64,000 nt of DNA from JAAEQG01 sp043803085 (GTDB lineage: Bacteria; Planctomycetota; Phycisphaerae; UBA1845), in assembly GCA_043803085.1 (NCBI GenBank), contig JAZDKM010000247.1:19091-83090 (forward strand). Reading direction: 5' to 3'. The position numbers were made by a program, and so were the translations under genes. Numbering within the stretch: position 1 is the first letter of the stretch; the number at the start of each line of letters is the position of its first letter. Shown here in pieces: positions 54,801 to 62,403 of this stretch. The notes under the pieces were generated by a model, which was given only the letters and a program-made list of their open reading frames with translations, made no database searches and had not been told where the DNA came from.

Positions 54801-55098
54801 TCACCTCCCAGAGGGAGAGAGTGAGCGCAGAGACCCCTGCAGTTGCGGAAGCCTCTGAACGAAAACACCTCCCGTCGGTCGGTCGTTTCGCTGGAGTCCC
54901 GGTTCATTACACCCATTTCCGTGCGGGCCGCACAAGCCGCTGAGCCGGCAATGGAGCTCGTCCCAAAGGACGGCGCCGGGTAGGGGTCGATTCCCGGCGT
55001 CTTTATCGTTGCCCTGGCTGTCTACCAAGCCGCAGCCGCCGGCTGGACGGGTCCGCAGACTTCTTTGGCGTCCGTGCCTTCGCCCAAAATGTTTTTGT
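54801..55098. other. noncoding, strongly structured stretch
   Basis: Several stems, e.g. GCCGGG/CCCGGC near 54975 and CTCAC..CTCCC/GGGAG.GTGAG near 54815. An open frame of 75 codons exists without a ribosome binding site. No tRNA or known RNA recognised. Confidence 0.35.
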
Positions 55099-55353
55099 CT
55101 ACCACTCCGTATGCACGCCGGCGTTGATACCGCGCCGGCGCAGCCTCATTTCGAGCTCGGTGCAGAACTTGGGGCATTCACCCGGAGATGCCTCATCGAT
55201 GATCACGTGCCAGGAGCCGTCTTTGAACTCGCGGGCCTCGCCGCAGCCGAGGTCGCCCCAGTTGAGGGGCTCATGCTTGAATTCCTCCCAATGGTCCCGA
55301 TAGAGTTCGATAATGAGGTCGTTCACGGCGTCTTGGACTTCGTTGGCGGTCAT
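55099..55353 (-). CDS. hypothetical protein, 84 aa
   Basis: MTANEVQDAVNDLIIELYRD; helical start, then an alpha/beta part with Cys (GDLGCGEA, GECPKFCTE). GGAGAAAG before the ATG; overlaps its neighbour by ATGA. Confidence 0.5.
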   Translation of the reverse strand: MTANEVQDAVNDLIIELYRDHWEEFKHEPLNWGDLGCGEAREFKDGSWHVIIDEASPGECPKFCTELEMRLRRRGINAGVHTEW

Positions 55354-55724
55354 GGCTTTCTCCATTTCTTCCAGGCGGCCTTCAGGTCCGGCAGGCAGTC
55401 GGCCGGAAAGTCTCCTACCCGGCCGCACGTCTCGCCGAATTGCGTATGCGTGAGCACGAACAGATACGCTCCGTTGTCGTGGGCGATATCCGGGGATGGA
55501 TGGTAGCGGACCCACAATTTCATGGCTACGAACTCAGTCGCTTCATGCAGAAGGCAAGTGACGATTTCGCCCCAGGTATCCGCGTCCGCGCCAATTTTGA
55601 AACGGGGATAATGGAGGTCGCCGGGCTGGACGTATAAGTCTGCGCCGCTTCCTTCGCGCAGGACAAGCCGCACCATCTCATTGCCGAGATTGTAGCTTCC
55701 AACCATGGTCATCTTCGTTTTCAT
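55350..55724 (-). CDS. hypothetical protein, 124 aa
   Basis: MKTKMTMVGSYNLGNEMVRL, then FKIGADADTWGEIVTCLLHE and AYLFVLTHTQFGETCG. Aromatic alpha/beta protein. GGAGG before the ATG. Unrecognised. Confidence 0.5.
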   Translation of the reverse strand: MKTKMTMVGSYNLGNEMVRLVLREGSGADLYVQPGDLHYPRFKIGADADTWGEIVTCLLHEATEFVAMKLWVRYHPSPDIAHDNGAYLFVLTHTQFGETCGRVGDFPADCLPDLKAAWKKWRKP

Positions 55725-56101
55725 GGCTTCTCGACCTCCCGGAACTCGCCCTTCTCGTAGCGGATATAGTGTATGGGCAGTTTCAAAGCGACGGCTTCGC
55801 AAAATTCGCCCTGGACGCCTTTGGACCCCTGCCAGCCGTCGAGCAGCAGCACCCAGAGCTCGCTCGCATGGCGCAGCATGGTGAGCGCAGCTACGTACCA
55901 GAATGGGTCCAACGGATCGAGGAAACTGTGCATCGCAATGGCGTGGGAGTGAGAGATGGGTGAGTAAACGGGCAAGCCGTAATACTGCCACAGCCAAGCG
56001 ACGGCGCGGCACGCCAGCCTGAATCGATGTTCGCGCAGAAGCGCGTCGCCCGTCGAGTACGGGGAGGCCAGAAACGCGAATTGGTCCAGGTCCTTTTTCA
56101 T
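55721..56101 (-). CDS. DUF1937-like (nucleoside deoxyribosyltransferase-fold) protein
   Basis: 126 residues. FAFLASPYSTGDALLREHRF, YYGLPVYSPISHSHAIAMHS, then ASELWVLLLDGWQGSKGVQG and EFCEAVALKLPIHY reproduce the DUF1937/nucleoside 2-deoxyribosyltransferase-like fold. May modify nucleotides or bind DNA precursors. Confidence 0.7.
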   Translation of the reverse strand: MKKDLDQFAFLASPYSTGDALLREHRFRLACRAVAWLWQYYGLPVYSPISHSHAIAMHSFLDPLDPFWYVAALTMLRHASELWVLLLDGWQGSKGVQGEFCEAVALKLPIHYIRYEKGEFREVEKP

Positions 56102-56322
56102 GGTCTTCCTTTCCCGTCGATGAGGTCCTGGGCCTGCCGGAGCATGGTTTCAGCGGTCTCCCTGTCTATGGACGGGCCTTTCTCGAAGGCCCGTCGGACA
56201 TACGGATACCGGATTTCGAGGGGCCGCAGCATTCTCCTGAACGAAATGTCAGGAAGGTTTTCCGGACCCGAATATTTGTTGTACCACGCCCTTTCCCTTT
56301 TCAGCCGTTCTTCAAACGTCAT
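56098..56322 (-). CDS. hypothetical helical protein, 74 aa
   Basis: MTFEERLKRERAWYNKYSGP; GCAGGAG before the ATG. Charged, helical, no motif. Confidence 0.5.
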   Translation of the reverse strand: MTFEERLKRERAWYNKYSGPENLPDISFRRMLRPLEIRYPYVRRAFEKGPSIDRETAETMLRQAQDLIDGKGRP

Positions 56323-56512
56323 GCTTTTGCTCCTGCATCTTCGCGACGACCTTGTTCCAGGTCTCGCGGTCGAGGTCAATGCTCTCGTTGCCGTCCGTCA
56401 TGCCGATGCTGATTCCGCCTCCGGCCAGGCGCGCGAATACGATCCCGGACGAGCGCTCGTCCTCCTGGCCCACGTGGAGATAATCAGCCCCCATTTCGAG
56501 GTACTGTTTCAT
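56312..56512 (-). CDS. small protein of a family shared with element L
   Basis: 66 residues, MKQYLEMGADYLHVGQEDER, ISIGMTDGNESIDLDRETWN. Homologous along its length to the 23699-23944 product. Overlaps the next gene by 11 nt. Confidence 0.6.
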   Translation of the reverse strand: MKQYLEMGADYLHVGQEDERSSGIVFARLAGGGISIGMTDGNESIDLDRETWNKVVAKMQEQKHDV

Positions 56513-56669
56513 GGTGTGCCTCCTGCACTTTTGTTTTGACGGTCTCTTCCTTGACGGCCTGCCACAAATCGAAAATGATGAAGCCGAGAAAACTGGCCGG
56601 CAGCCGTTCGCGGTCGCTGAGCAACTGGTCCAGATGCCGGTATTTCTTGTAGGTTTCTTCGATGGTCAT
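56484..56669 (-). CDS. hypothetical protein, 61 aa
   Basis: MTIEETYKKYRHLDQLLSDR; helical. AAGGAGAAAC before the ATG. Overlaps neighbours at both ends. Confidence 0.5.
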   Translation of the reverse strand: MTIEETYKKYRHLDQLLSDRERLPASFLGFIIFDLWQAVKEETVKTKVQEAHHETVPRNGG

Positions 56670-57154
56670 TGCTGTTTCTCCTTTGCTATTCCGTCCGCCG
56701 CCGTCACGGCGACGGCAAGCGCGGACCATATATCCTTCTTGATTCCGTACAAGGGGCCGGGACTTTTCTTCGTGCCGACGGCTTTTTCCTTGCCGGGCCC
56801 GAAGCGGTCGATCAACACCTGCCGGACGTTGCTGTCTTTGGCCTGCATGGAATGACAGAGGTGCATTTTGACGGCGCGGCGGGAGAGGTGACACACACTG
56901 GATTCCGCGAACCCCTTATCGCACCATTTTTGGATGAAGCGCCCCGTCCAGAGTACGGTATCAAATGTTTCCCGGCCAACCGGCATTCCGAACGATTCGA
57001 TGATTTCAATAGCGAGCATATCGGCAATTCCTGTAATCTCTCTGAGGACCTGCTCGTTAGAGACAATTTTGCACCGCCAGGGAACGGCCGTTTCCACGGT
57101 ATAGATGAGCATGGCGCTTTTTTCCGTGCCGGGATCGATAGCGATAATTCTCAC
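56666..57154 (-). CDS. RuvC-like endonuclease
   Basis: 162 residues. MRIIAIDPGTEKSAMLIYTV (first Asp), LAIEIIESFG (Glu) and KKDIWSALAVAVTAAD (distal Asp) give the RNase H-fold triad of RuvC-type resolvases. Different subfamily from the element L resolvase. Would clear branched DNA before packaging. Confidence 0.7.
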   Translation of the reverse strand: MRIIAIDPGTEKSAMLIYTVETAVPWRCKIVSNEQVLREITGIADMLAIEIIESFGMPVGRETFDTVLWTGRFIQKWCDKGFAESSVCHLSRRAVKMHLCHSMQAKDSNVRQVLIDRFGPGKEKAVGTKKSPGPLYGIKKDIWSALAVAVTAADGIAKEKQQ

Positions 57155-57477
57155 AACTCCTCCGATGGCTCGTCTTCCTTCGTCTTATGCGTCACGTTGA
57201 TTTGCACCAGGGGTTTGCCGCCGAGTCCCAGGTCCACCTTCGATGTTCCGGAGCGGTCGTCACGCCAGATAAATTCACTCGGCCACGTGATGGTCATCTT
57301 TGGCGGCGGCAGTTTTCCCGGATGGGCGGCGGTCCGGAGCAATTCCAGAGATTCTCGCGTAACAATCATGATCGTGGCCAGCTCTTTTAGACACCGCTCG
57401 ACCATCTCGTCCGTCGGCAGGTGGTAGATGTCGTCGAAACCGCGAATCACGTACCGTTTCGGTTTCCTGGCCGTCAT
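57151..57477 (-). CDS. hypothetical protein, 108 aa
   Basis: MTARKPKRYVIRGFDDIYHL; helical middle (MVERCLKELATIMIVTRESL) and beta C-terminus (SKVDLGLGGKPLVQINVTHK). ATGA overlaps on both sides. Unrecognised. Confidence 0.5.
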   Translation of the reverse strand: MTARKPKRYVIRGFDDIYHLPTDEMVERCLKELATIMIVTRESLELLRTAAHPGKLPPPKMTITWPSEFIWRDDRSGTSKVDLGLGGKPLVQINVTHKTKEDEPSEEL

Positions 57478-57764
57478 GGCTGGACCTCCGCTGCCTTACC
57501 GTGCACGTAGCACGCGATGCACTCGTAGGTCCAGACGTGTGGGTACTGCTCGACCAGTTTGGCCTTCTCGGTCTCGCTGACCGTGTAGAAATGGCACTCG
57601 TGGACCGGCGACCAGAAGCGGTACAGCGGGACGAGCTCGTACAAAGAGAGAAGTTGAGTGGCCCTGACTGAGGCCGGTCTGAAGGACCACAATAGACATG
57701 CCCCGCAAGCCGAAAATCCGACAGCAAACCAGATAACGGCCCAATCCATTCGATCAGGTCTCAT
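57474..57764 (-). CDS. membrane-anchored DUF5648-domain protein
   Basis: 96 residues. Membrane helix MDWAVIWFAVGFSACGACLL, then VPLYRFWSPVHECHFYTVSE and WTYECIACYVHG, matching the DUF5648 consensus (VPVYRF....HFYT..E......W.(Y/F)EGIA.YV). In bacteria this domain occurs in secreted proteins; here it is probably displayed on the outer face of a membrane. Confidence 0.7.
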   Translation of the reverse strand: MRPDRMDWAVIWFAVGFSACGACLLWSFRPASVRATQLLSLYELVPLYRFWSPVHECHFYTVSETEKAKLVEQYPHVWTYECIACYVHGKAAEVQP

Positions 57765-57952
57765 TCCTGCACCTCGTCATCTTGACTGTTTTGCCATTCC
57801 TGCGCCCACGGATGCTTGTTCTTTCCCTGGCCCGTTCGGCGTTCCTTGAGGACCTTCGCCCAGGCCCGCTTGTCGAACTTGAAGGGCCGGTGCGTGTCCC
57901 GCGCCCGGCGGTACTGCTCATTCAGGCCGTGCAAATCAGCAACGATTTTCAT
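57761..57952 (-). CDS. hypothetical protein, 63 aa
   Basis: MKIVADLHGLNEQYRRARDT; basic, helical. Overlaps by ATGA. Unrecognised. Confidence 0.45.
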   Translation of the reverse strand: MKIVADLHGLNEQYRRARDTHRPFKFDKRAWAKVLKERRTGQGKNKHPWAQEWQNSQDDEVQE

Positions 57953-58491
57953 TTCCGCACCGGCATTTGCAGGTAGGTGAATTCCACGCCGGCCGCCAAC
58001 TCACCCTTGAGCATGAGGGGCATCTCGCCGCTATTTTTCTTATTGGCGTAGACGCTCACGGGCATAAGGAATGCCGCCAGCGCACTCATGACCGGCAGCA
58101 AGAGATCGAGTCTGACCGCCGCATCGGCGCCCTTGTTGATGCGACAGACCAAACTTGCAACCGACTCGGGCGCGGCAATGTCTGTGAACTCGCCCAATTC
58201 CTGCACCGTGTCCATATCGGGAATGATGACCTTCCAATCGGGGAACTTGACATCTTCCCCGGCGGGCAGCAGATAGTTGTCCTGGGTGAGTTTGTGACAG
58301 CCGGGTCCGATCTGGTGCGCCCCCTGGACAACGAGCAGCCGCCGTCCGTCCGTCGTGACCAGCCATTCTTCGCGGATTCCGACCAAGTTGAGCGAATAAC
58401 GAGTCATTCCCTCTCCCAAGCACGTCCGCAGCGCCGCCGCAATCCTCGTCTCCAGTTTCCACGCCCCGTATTCCTGTTCAGCGATTTTCAT
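57949..58491 (-). CDS. sliding-clamp-like protein (DnaN-type)
   Basis: 180 residues. LVTTDGRRLLVVQGA resembles the TDGHRLA motif and FTYLQMPVRK resembles the C-terminal YVLMPMR of bacterial beta clamps; strands and a central helix bundle lie between. It is half the size of DnaN, so it may form a higher-order ring or an accessory clamp. No clamp loader is seen in element R; one is encoded in element L. Confidence 0.6.
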   Translation of the reverse strand: MKIAEQEYGAWKLETRIAAALRTCLGEGMTRYSLNLVGIREEWLVTTDGRRLLVVQGAHQIGPGCHKLTQDNYLLPAGEDVKFPDWKVIIPDMDTVQELGEFTDIAAPESVASLVCRINKGADAAVRLDLLLPVMSALAAFLMPVSVYANKKNSGEMPLMLKGELAAGVEFTYLQMPVRK

Positions 58492-58585
58492 TTGTTTCTT
58501 TCCCTTGCACCGGGCGGCCCCGGCGCGGGAACGGCCCGCGCCGGAGGTGTTGGCTGAGACCCAATTCCGGCCGCCCGAAAGTCGG

Positions 58586-58870
58586 TCACGGATGGTTCCG
58601 CCCGTTGCCCAGTCCCGTACGGGCCATCATATCCTTGTGCAGCTTCTCCAACGGGCTGTCATGGAAATTGAAGCGGGCCCGGAGATACCCGGCGATCAAA
58701 TTATCGGCCGGGGTTTCCGTCCCCTCGGCCTTGACCTTGAAGCGCCACCAGAGCTCCCGATCGCGGGCGCGGGCTTCGAGTCCGCGTTGCTCCGTACACC
58801 ACCAGGCCACCATCCGCTCGCCCGCCAGTCGCAAGGCGCCCAGCATCAAAGTGGCAAGCCATTGTTTCAT
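58586..58870 (-). CDS. MK(A/Q)WLA family protein
   Basis: 94 residues, MKQWLATLMLGALRLAGERM, RDRELWWRFKVKAEG and FNFHDSPLEKLHKD; homologue of the element L 11413-11718 product. AAAGGT before the ATG. Confidence 0.6.
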   Translation of the reverse strand: MKQWLATLMLGALRLAGERMVAWWCTEQRGLEARARDRELWWRFKVKAEGTETPADNLIAGYLRARFNFHDSPLEKLHKDMMARTGLGNGRNHP

Positions 58871-58970
58871 ATTGGGGACCTTTCAATCGTCCATGCCGGA
58901 TGACTACCCGGCAGCGTTCTTTCAAAGGCTTTTTTTGCTCTTCGCAATGACAACCAAAGCTGGTACTCAT
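58701..58970 (-). CDS. small Cys-containing protein, possibly truncated (uncertain)
   Basis: MSTSFGCHCEEQKKPLKERC with AAGGCAG before the ATG. The first 35 residues look like a real small zinc protein, but the frame then runs through the next gene as low-complexity shadow sequence. Probably a stump at a deletion junction. Confidence 0.3.
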   Translation of the reverse strand: MSTSFGCHCEEQKKPLKERCRVVIRHGRLKGPQYETMACHFDAGRLATGGRADGGLVVYGATRTRSPRPRSGALVALQGQGRGDGNPGR

Positions 58971-58979
58971 ATTACTGCC

Positions 58980-59039
58980 TTATCTTTCTTTTCGCTGTTC
59001 CGAGCAGAACGGGTCGATCTCGTTGTAGTAGACCGTCAC
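58980..59039 (-). pseudogene. 5' relic of a C5 methyltransferase
   Basis: A 19-codon frame containing VYYNEIDPFCSEQ from a GTG (59039) that overlaps the upstream stop, with AGGGAAG before it. 59003-59027 is identical over 25 nt to 16043-16067 in the element L methyltransferase gene. All catalytic motifs are lost. Confidence 0.7.
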
Positions 59040-59563
59040 GGCTTCCCTAACCAGACGGTCACGCCGGCCAGGACTTTTACTTCCATATCCAAGTTCGAAG
59101 AGCCTTCGGGCCGGAGGTACTCCGTCCAGATCGTCGGCCGGATCGTCCGGCCCGGCAAGAAGCGCCAGCCGGCGGCCACTATCCCCACCCAGCCGCCGCC
59201 GTCCTCCGTTTCGTGCAGGATAGCCAGCTTGCCGAACGCCTCGGCGAGATTCGCATCGCTCGGCTTCCAGTCGCCCGGCAGAATGGTATCCCACAGCGTA
59301 TCCGTCAGGCCCGTCAGCGAAAACTCGACGCACGGCCCGACAGCGAAGTTCTCGGAAGTGGTTTCAGCGATCAGCGAGTCGGTCATCATCATTACGCCCG
59401 CCCCGCCGTTCGGGTCCGGCCACCAGAGGGCGTCGAGCTGGGCCGTCTCGTAGTCGAACGCCCCGCCGATAGTGAAGAGGGCGCCGTAGGCAGGCAGGTC
59501 GTCGCCGATGGGCATGACGACGGTGAGAAAGACAAAAATAGAGGTGAACAGTCCGTGTTTCAT
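59036..59563 (-). CDS. exported beta-rich protein, paralogue of the element L lipoprotein
   Basis: 175 residues. Signal peptide MKHGLFTSIFVFLTVVMPIG, no lipobox Cys. WWPDPNGGAGVMMMTDSLIA and IRPTIWTEYLRPEGSSN align with the 12160-12678 product. Upstream of a methyltransferase relic. Likely periplasmic or outer-membrane. Confidence 0.7.
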   Translation of the reverse strand: MKHGLFTSIFVFLTVVMPIGDDLPAYGALFTIGGAFDYETAQLDALWWPDPNGGAGVMMMTDSLIAETTSENFAVGPCVEFSLTGLTDTLWDTILPGDWKPSDANLAEAFGKLAILHETEDGGGWVGIVAAGWRFLPGRTIRPTIWTEYLRPEGSSNLDMEVKVLAGVTVWLGKP

Positions 59564-59766
59564 GTGGCACTCCTTTGCAAACCGAGGCCCTTGAGATGTC
59601 GCCGGCTCTTTTTCAACCCCAGCCGGGACGCTTTTTTCTTCACCGCCTCCATGGCGCGATTCAGTTCGTACGCAACTTCCCAGGTGGTGTTGTGGGGGAA
59701 CATGCGCTTAAGCGTCCTCAACTCCTCTTTCGTCCACAATCCTCGAATCAGATTGTCCTTTGTCAT
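59560..59766 (-). CDS. Myb/SANT-like DNA-binding protein, 68 aa
   Basis: GLWTKEELRTLKRMFPHNTT then VAYELNRAMEAVKKKASRLG is a single SANT/Myb-like helix-turn-helix; basic Lys/Arg tail. Candidate transcription regulator of the operon. Confidence 0.6.
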   Translation of the reverse strand: MTKDNLIRGLWTKEELRTLKRMFPHNTTWEVAYELNRAMEAVKKKASRLGLKKSRRHLKGLGLQRSAT

Positions 59767-59773
59767 GTTTCGT

Positions 59774-60517
59774 TCACTCCTTAATAAGTTTTGGATATTC
59801 CCGAATCTGCAAGTGCTTCGGGAACCGTAAAATGTCCCGGACGCACTTGCCGTCGATTTGAAGCTGTTTAATCCAGACAGCTACCTCTGCCGCCTGGCAT
59901 TGCTCGACCGCGCTCTCGACCCATTCGATCCGGCAGGGCCGAGCGCCGGGACCGCTCTCACGGCCGACAACGACCCAATCCACGTCGGCCCAGCACCATC
60001 CGCGCGCCATACCGGGATCGCCTGGAAAGAGCGCGTTGCTGTGATCGTGGACGGGCCCCAGCAGCGGCTCCAGACTGAGCCAGCGAATCTTCGCCTGTAT
60101 CTTGAGAAGCTCCGGCACTCGTTCGTCCAGCCGCCGCTGGTCCTCACAGGTCGCCCCCAGCCACCAGTTGTCCGGCATGGGACCCGTAAGGTTTTCCGGT
60201 CGTTTGGTAAGTAGTAGATAGGTATGCTGAGGCGATTCGCGCATCATTTCTCTGATCTCGGTACGGGCGCAAGGGGATACTCCCGGATGGCCGATGTCGC
60301 TCATATCGCAGACGAAAATCTTGCGGGCTTTCTTCCAGTGCCGCAACTTGCCGAGGACTTCCGGTTTGTAGTATGGTCCGTGGCCGTCGAAGTGTTGGCC
60401 GCCGTGGAAGCGTTTGTCCAGCATCCGCGCCCAGCAATGCTCGCAGCCCTCGGAGACCGGGGCGCAGCCAACCAAAGGGTTAAAGGACACGTCCCAATAC
60501 TGTTCGGGCTTCCTCAT
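59774..60517 (-). CDS. DUF5131 (phage Gp37/Gp68-type) protein
   Basis: 247 residues from MRKPEQYWDVSFNPLVGCAP, GGAGGTC before the ATG. NPLVGC..VSEGCEHCWA, KIFVCDMSDIGHP, YLLLTKRPENL and SLEPLLGP are the DUF5131 landmarks, with the CxxxxxxCxxC Cys set that recalls radical-SAM-like enzymes. Function unsettled. Confidence 0.85.
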   Translation of the reverse strand: MRKPEQYWDVSFNPLVGCAPVSEGCEHCWARMLDKRFHGGQHFDGHGPYYKPEVLGKLRHWKKARKIFVCDMSDIGHPGVSPCARTEIREMMRESPQHTYLLLTKRPENLTGPMPDNWWLGATCEDQRRLDERVPELLKIQAKIRWLSLEPLLGPVHDHSNALFPGDPGMARGWCWADVDWVVVGRESGPGARPCRIEWVESAVEQCQAAEVAVWIKQLQIDGKCVRDILRFPKHLQIREYPKLIKE

Positions 60518-60834
60518 TCGACCTCCACGAACCAACACCATTTTTTCTCTTGCTGCCGGCAGCCCACGGCCTTGCAGACCACATGGCAGAACACCGTTCG
60601 TCTATCGTATACGGGGTGCTTGACTGCGATCCGGTCGCCGGGCGCGTAGGGGGCTTTCCAGGTGAAGGCAGGGCCGGTATGATGCACGCAAACGATCTCG
60701 TCCCCTTCCTGGGGCGGCCAATAGACTTTGCACCAACTGGGCGGCTGCTCGGTGAAGGGTATCACAATCACTTTTTGCGTCCCGTCGTGCAGGGCCACGG
60801 CCTCGGCGTCACACTTGGCAAGGTAGGTCTTCAT
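60514..60834 (-). CDS. ASCH/PUA-like protein, 106 aa
   Basis: MKTYLAKCDAEAVALHDGTQ; YAPGDRIAVKHPVYDRRTVF then WCWFVEVE recalls the (P)GDxLxV...Vxxxx...W.W.VEFE pattern of small ASCH-type phage proteins. RNA- or nucleotide-related binding is inferred. Confidence 0.5.
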   Translation of the reverse strand: MKTYLAKCDAEAVALHDGTQKVIVIPFTEQPPSWCKVYWPPQEGDEIVCVHHTGPAFTWKAPYAPGDRIAVKHPVYDRRTVFCHVVCKAVGCRQQEKKWCWFVEVE

Positions 60835-61016
60835 CGAATCTTCTCCTTCTCGTTCATCAGGGCCACCGCCTGGTCGAGCCACTGATTGACCATGATCTCC
60901 TGCTCGCCGCCGAGCGTGTAGCAGCTCGTGCGCAGGAAGGGCCGGCCTTTGCCGTCGGCGACGAAGTGCTGGATCTGGCGGCCGTCATTGAAGGGGGTGC
61001 GCTGGTGCTTATACAT
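60831..61016 (-). CDS. hypothetical protein, 61 aa
   Basis: MYKHQRTPFNDGRQIQHFVA; AAAGGATAC before the ATG. Small alpha/beta protein; overlaps both neighbours. Confidence 0.45.
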   Translation of the reverse strand: MYKHQRTPFNDGRQIQHFVADGKGRPFLRTSCYTLGGEQEIMVNQWLDQAVALMNEKEKIR

Positions 61017-61242
61017 GCGGTATCCTTTGCTTGCGTCGTTCAGTTGCGTAACGCGCTGCCGGCCAACCGGACATGCCATCTTCGGTGTGACAGGGACATT
61101 CGCTGATATACACTCCACAATTGAGACAATGCGTTTCGCTCCAACCCGGACAAAGCGGTGTCCGGCAACGGCCTTGAGCAAGATAATTCGGCACGATATT
61201 TTGGTGTTTGCAGTTGCCGACTTTTTCCCAGAATCGACTCAT
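61009..61242 (-). CDS. small Cys-rich zinc protein, 77 aa
   Basis: MSRFWEKVGNCKHQNIVPNY, then CRTPLCPG, CLNCGVYISECPCH: seven or more Cys plus His, likely binding one or two zinc ions. GGAGAATG before the ATG. Confidence 0.55.
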   Translation of the reverse strand: MSRFWEKVGNCKHQNIVPNYLAQGRCRTPLCPGWSETHCLNCGVYISECPCHTEDGMSGWPAARYATERRKQRIPHV

Positions 61243-61709
61243 CGTTTCATTCTCCAGTTCGGGTCGGGGTCGGGTATCCGGATATTCCAGGCTGCGGCGA
61301 TGTAGTTGCGGCATTTGTCAAAGAACCGGCCGCCCTCGATCGTGTTCATTTTCGATAGCCGTTTGCGCTCGCCGGCGTCGCCCACATCGTTGCAGGTGGC
61401 GTAGAGAATGGCCTGGATCACCTCGGCGGGCACGGGCAGGCCCGGCGGTATTTTCTGCGACGGCACGATCAGGGCAAGGTCCCAGCCCCGCTCCTCGAAG
61501 GTCCGGCGAACCGTCTCAATCACCAGTCCGAAATGGGTCGCCAGTTGCTTCGCTGTTTTCGGGTGCGTGACCCGCCGGAGGCTTTCGCTGACGGCAGTGC
61601 CTTCCGGCAAGGAAGTGAGCCATTGCTGCCGCAATAGGCGCTGCGCGTCCGTCAGGGTGAACTTGCCGCGAATAATATGACCGTGAAATTCCATGCTGCC
61701 CGTTCCCAT
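61239..61709 (-). CDS. NinB-like recombination protein (probable)
   Basis: 156 residues. GHIIRGKFTLTDAQRLLRQQ, then a LPEGTAV segment, QLATHFGLVIETVRRTFEER and NTIEGGRFFDKCRNYIAAAW with a PDPNWR end follow the layout of NinB/Orf-type proteins common in phages (fibre-like N-terminal beta hairpin, helical core). Start overlaps the SSB stop (TGATG), consistent with a shared recombination role. Confidence 0.5.
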   Translation of the reverse strand: MGTGSMEFHGHIIRGKFTLTDAQRLLRQQWLTSLPEGTAVSESLRRVTHPKTAKQLATHFGLVIETVRRTFEERGWDLALIVPSQKIPPGLPVPAEVIQAILYATCNDVGDAGERKRLSKMNTIEGGRFFDKCRNYIAAAWNIRIPDPDPNWRMKR

Positions 61710-62362
61710 CAAAAGGGGAGATCTGCATCCTCCGGGGTCGGCTCGGGCCCCATACCGTCATCGTTCGGCGACGTTTCGTCGGCCGGCGGCTCGCCGGTGC
61801 CGGTGAACATGGCCTGCCACTCTTCCGAGGACTTGATCTGCTCGACGATCCAGTCGGGCAGACTGGCCGGAATGTCCTCATCGTTCTCCTCAATGCCGTA
61901 ATAGACCAGCGGATTCTGCGGCTTGAGCCGCTTCCCTTTGAGGTTCAGGACCATATTCACTTCGGCCTTTTCGGTGCCGTCTTGTTTGGGCTTGTGAATG
62001 ATGCTCAGGAAGCAACTGGCACCTAAGACGTTTTTCATTTCAAACGCCTTCTCTTCTTCGGGCGTGAAGCCGCGACTTCGCCAGGAGACCAGATGGGCGC
62101 GCAAGGTGGCCTTCGGGTCGAGACTGGCGGTATAGGTGCGCGAGATCGCGCGCGGCAGGTCCTTCGTCACGCCCGTATTGCGGTCCTCGACCTGGATACG
62201 CTGGCCGGGAATCTCCCAGGTCAGCACGATCTGACGATTGCGAATGATCTTGCCCTGGTATCGACTGCTGTGCGTGCCGATATCCACGACGCTGTAGCAG
62301 ACGGCTTCGTGCAGGCCGGCGTCAACGAGCGGGGCCTTCGGCTTCGAGCTTACGGTCAGCAT
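61709..62362 (-). CDS. single-stranded DNA-binding protein
   Basis: 217 residues from MLTVSSKPKAPLVDAGLHEA. Beta-barrel-like first 160 residues, then an acidic Pro/Glu/Asp tail ending EDADLPF, the signature tip of bacterial and phage SSBs that recruits partner proteins. AAGGAGACC before the ATG. Next to the NinB-like gene. Confidence 0.75.
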   Translation of the reverse strand: MLTVSSKPKAPLVDAGLHEAVCYSVVDIGTHSSRYQGKIIRNRQIVLTWEIPGQRIQVEDRNTGVTKDLPRAISRTYTASLDPKATLRAHLVSWRSRGFTPEEEKAFEMKNVLGASCFLSIIHKPKQDGTEKAEVNMVLNLKGKRLKPQNPLVYYGIEENDEDIPASLPDWIVEQIKSSEEWQAMFTGTGEPPADETSPNDDGMGPEPTPEDADLPF

Positions 62363-62403
62363 AAAGGTCTCCTTCAAAAGGTACTTGGTTCAATTTCCGC
62401 CAT

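Noticed and set aside
54970..55000. tRNA-like T-arm (GGGGTCGATTCCC)
   Set aside because: No anticodon arm or matching acceptor stem could be built within 80 nt.
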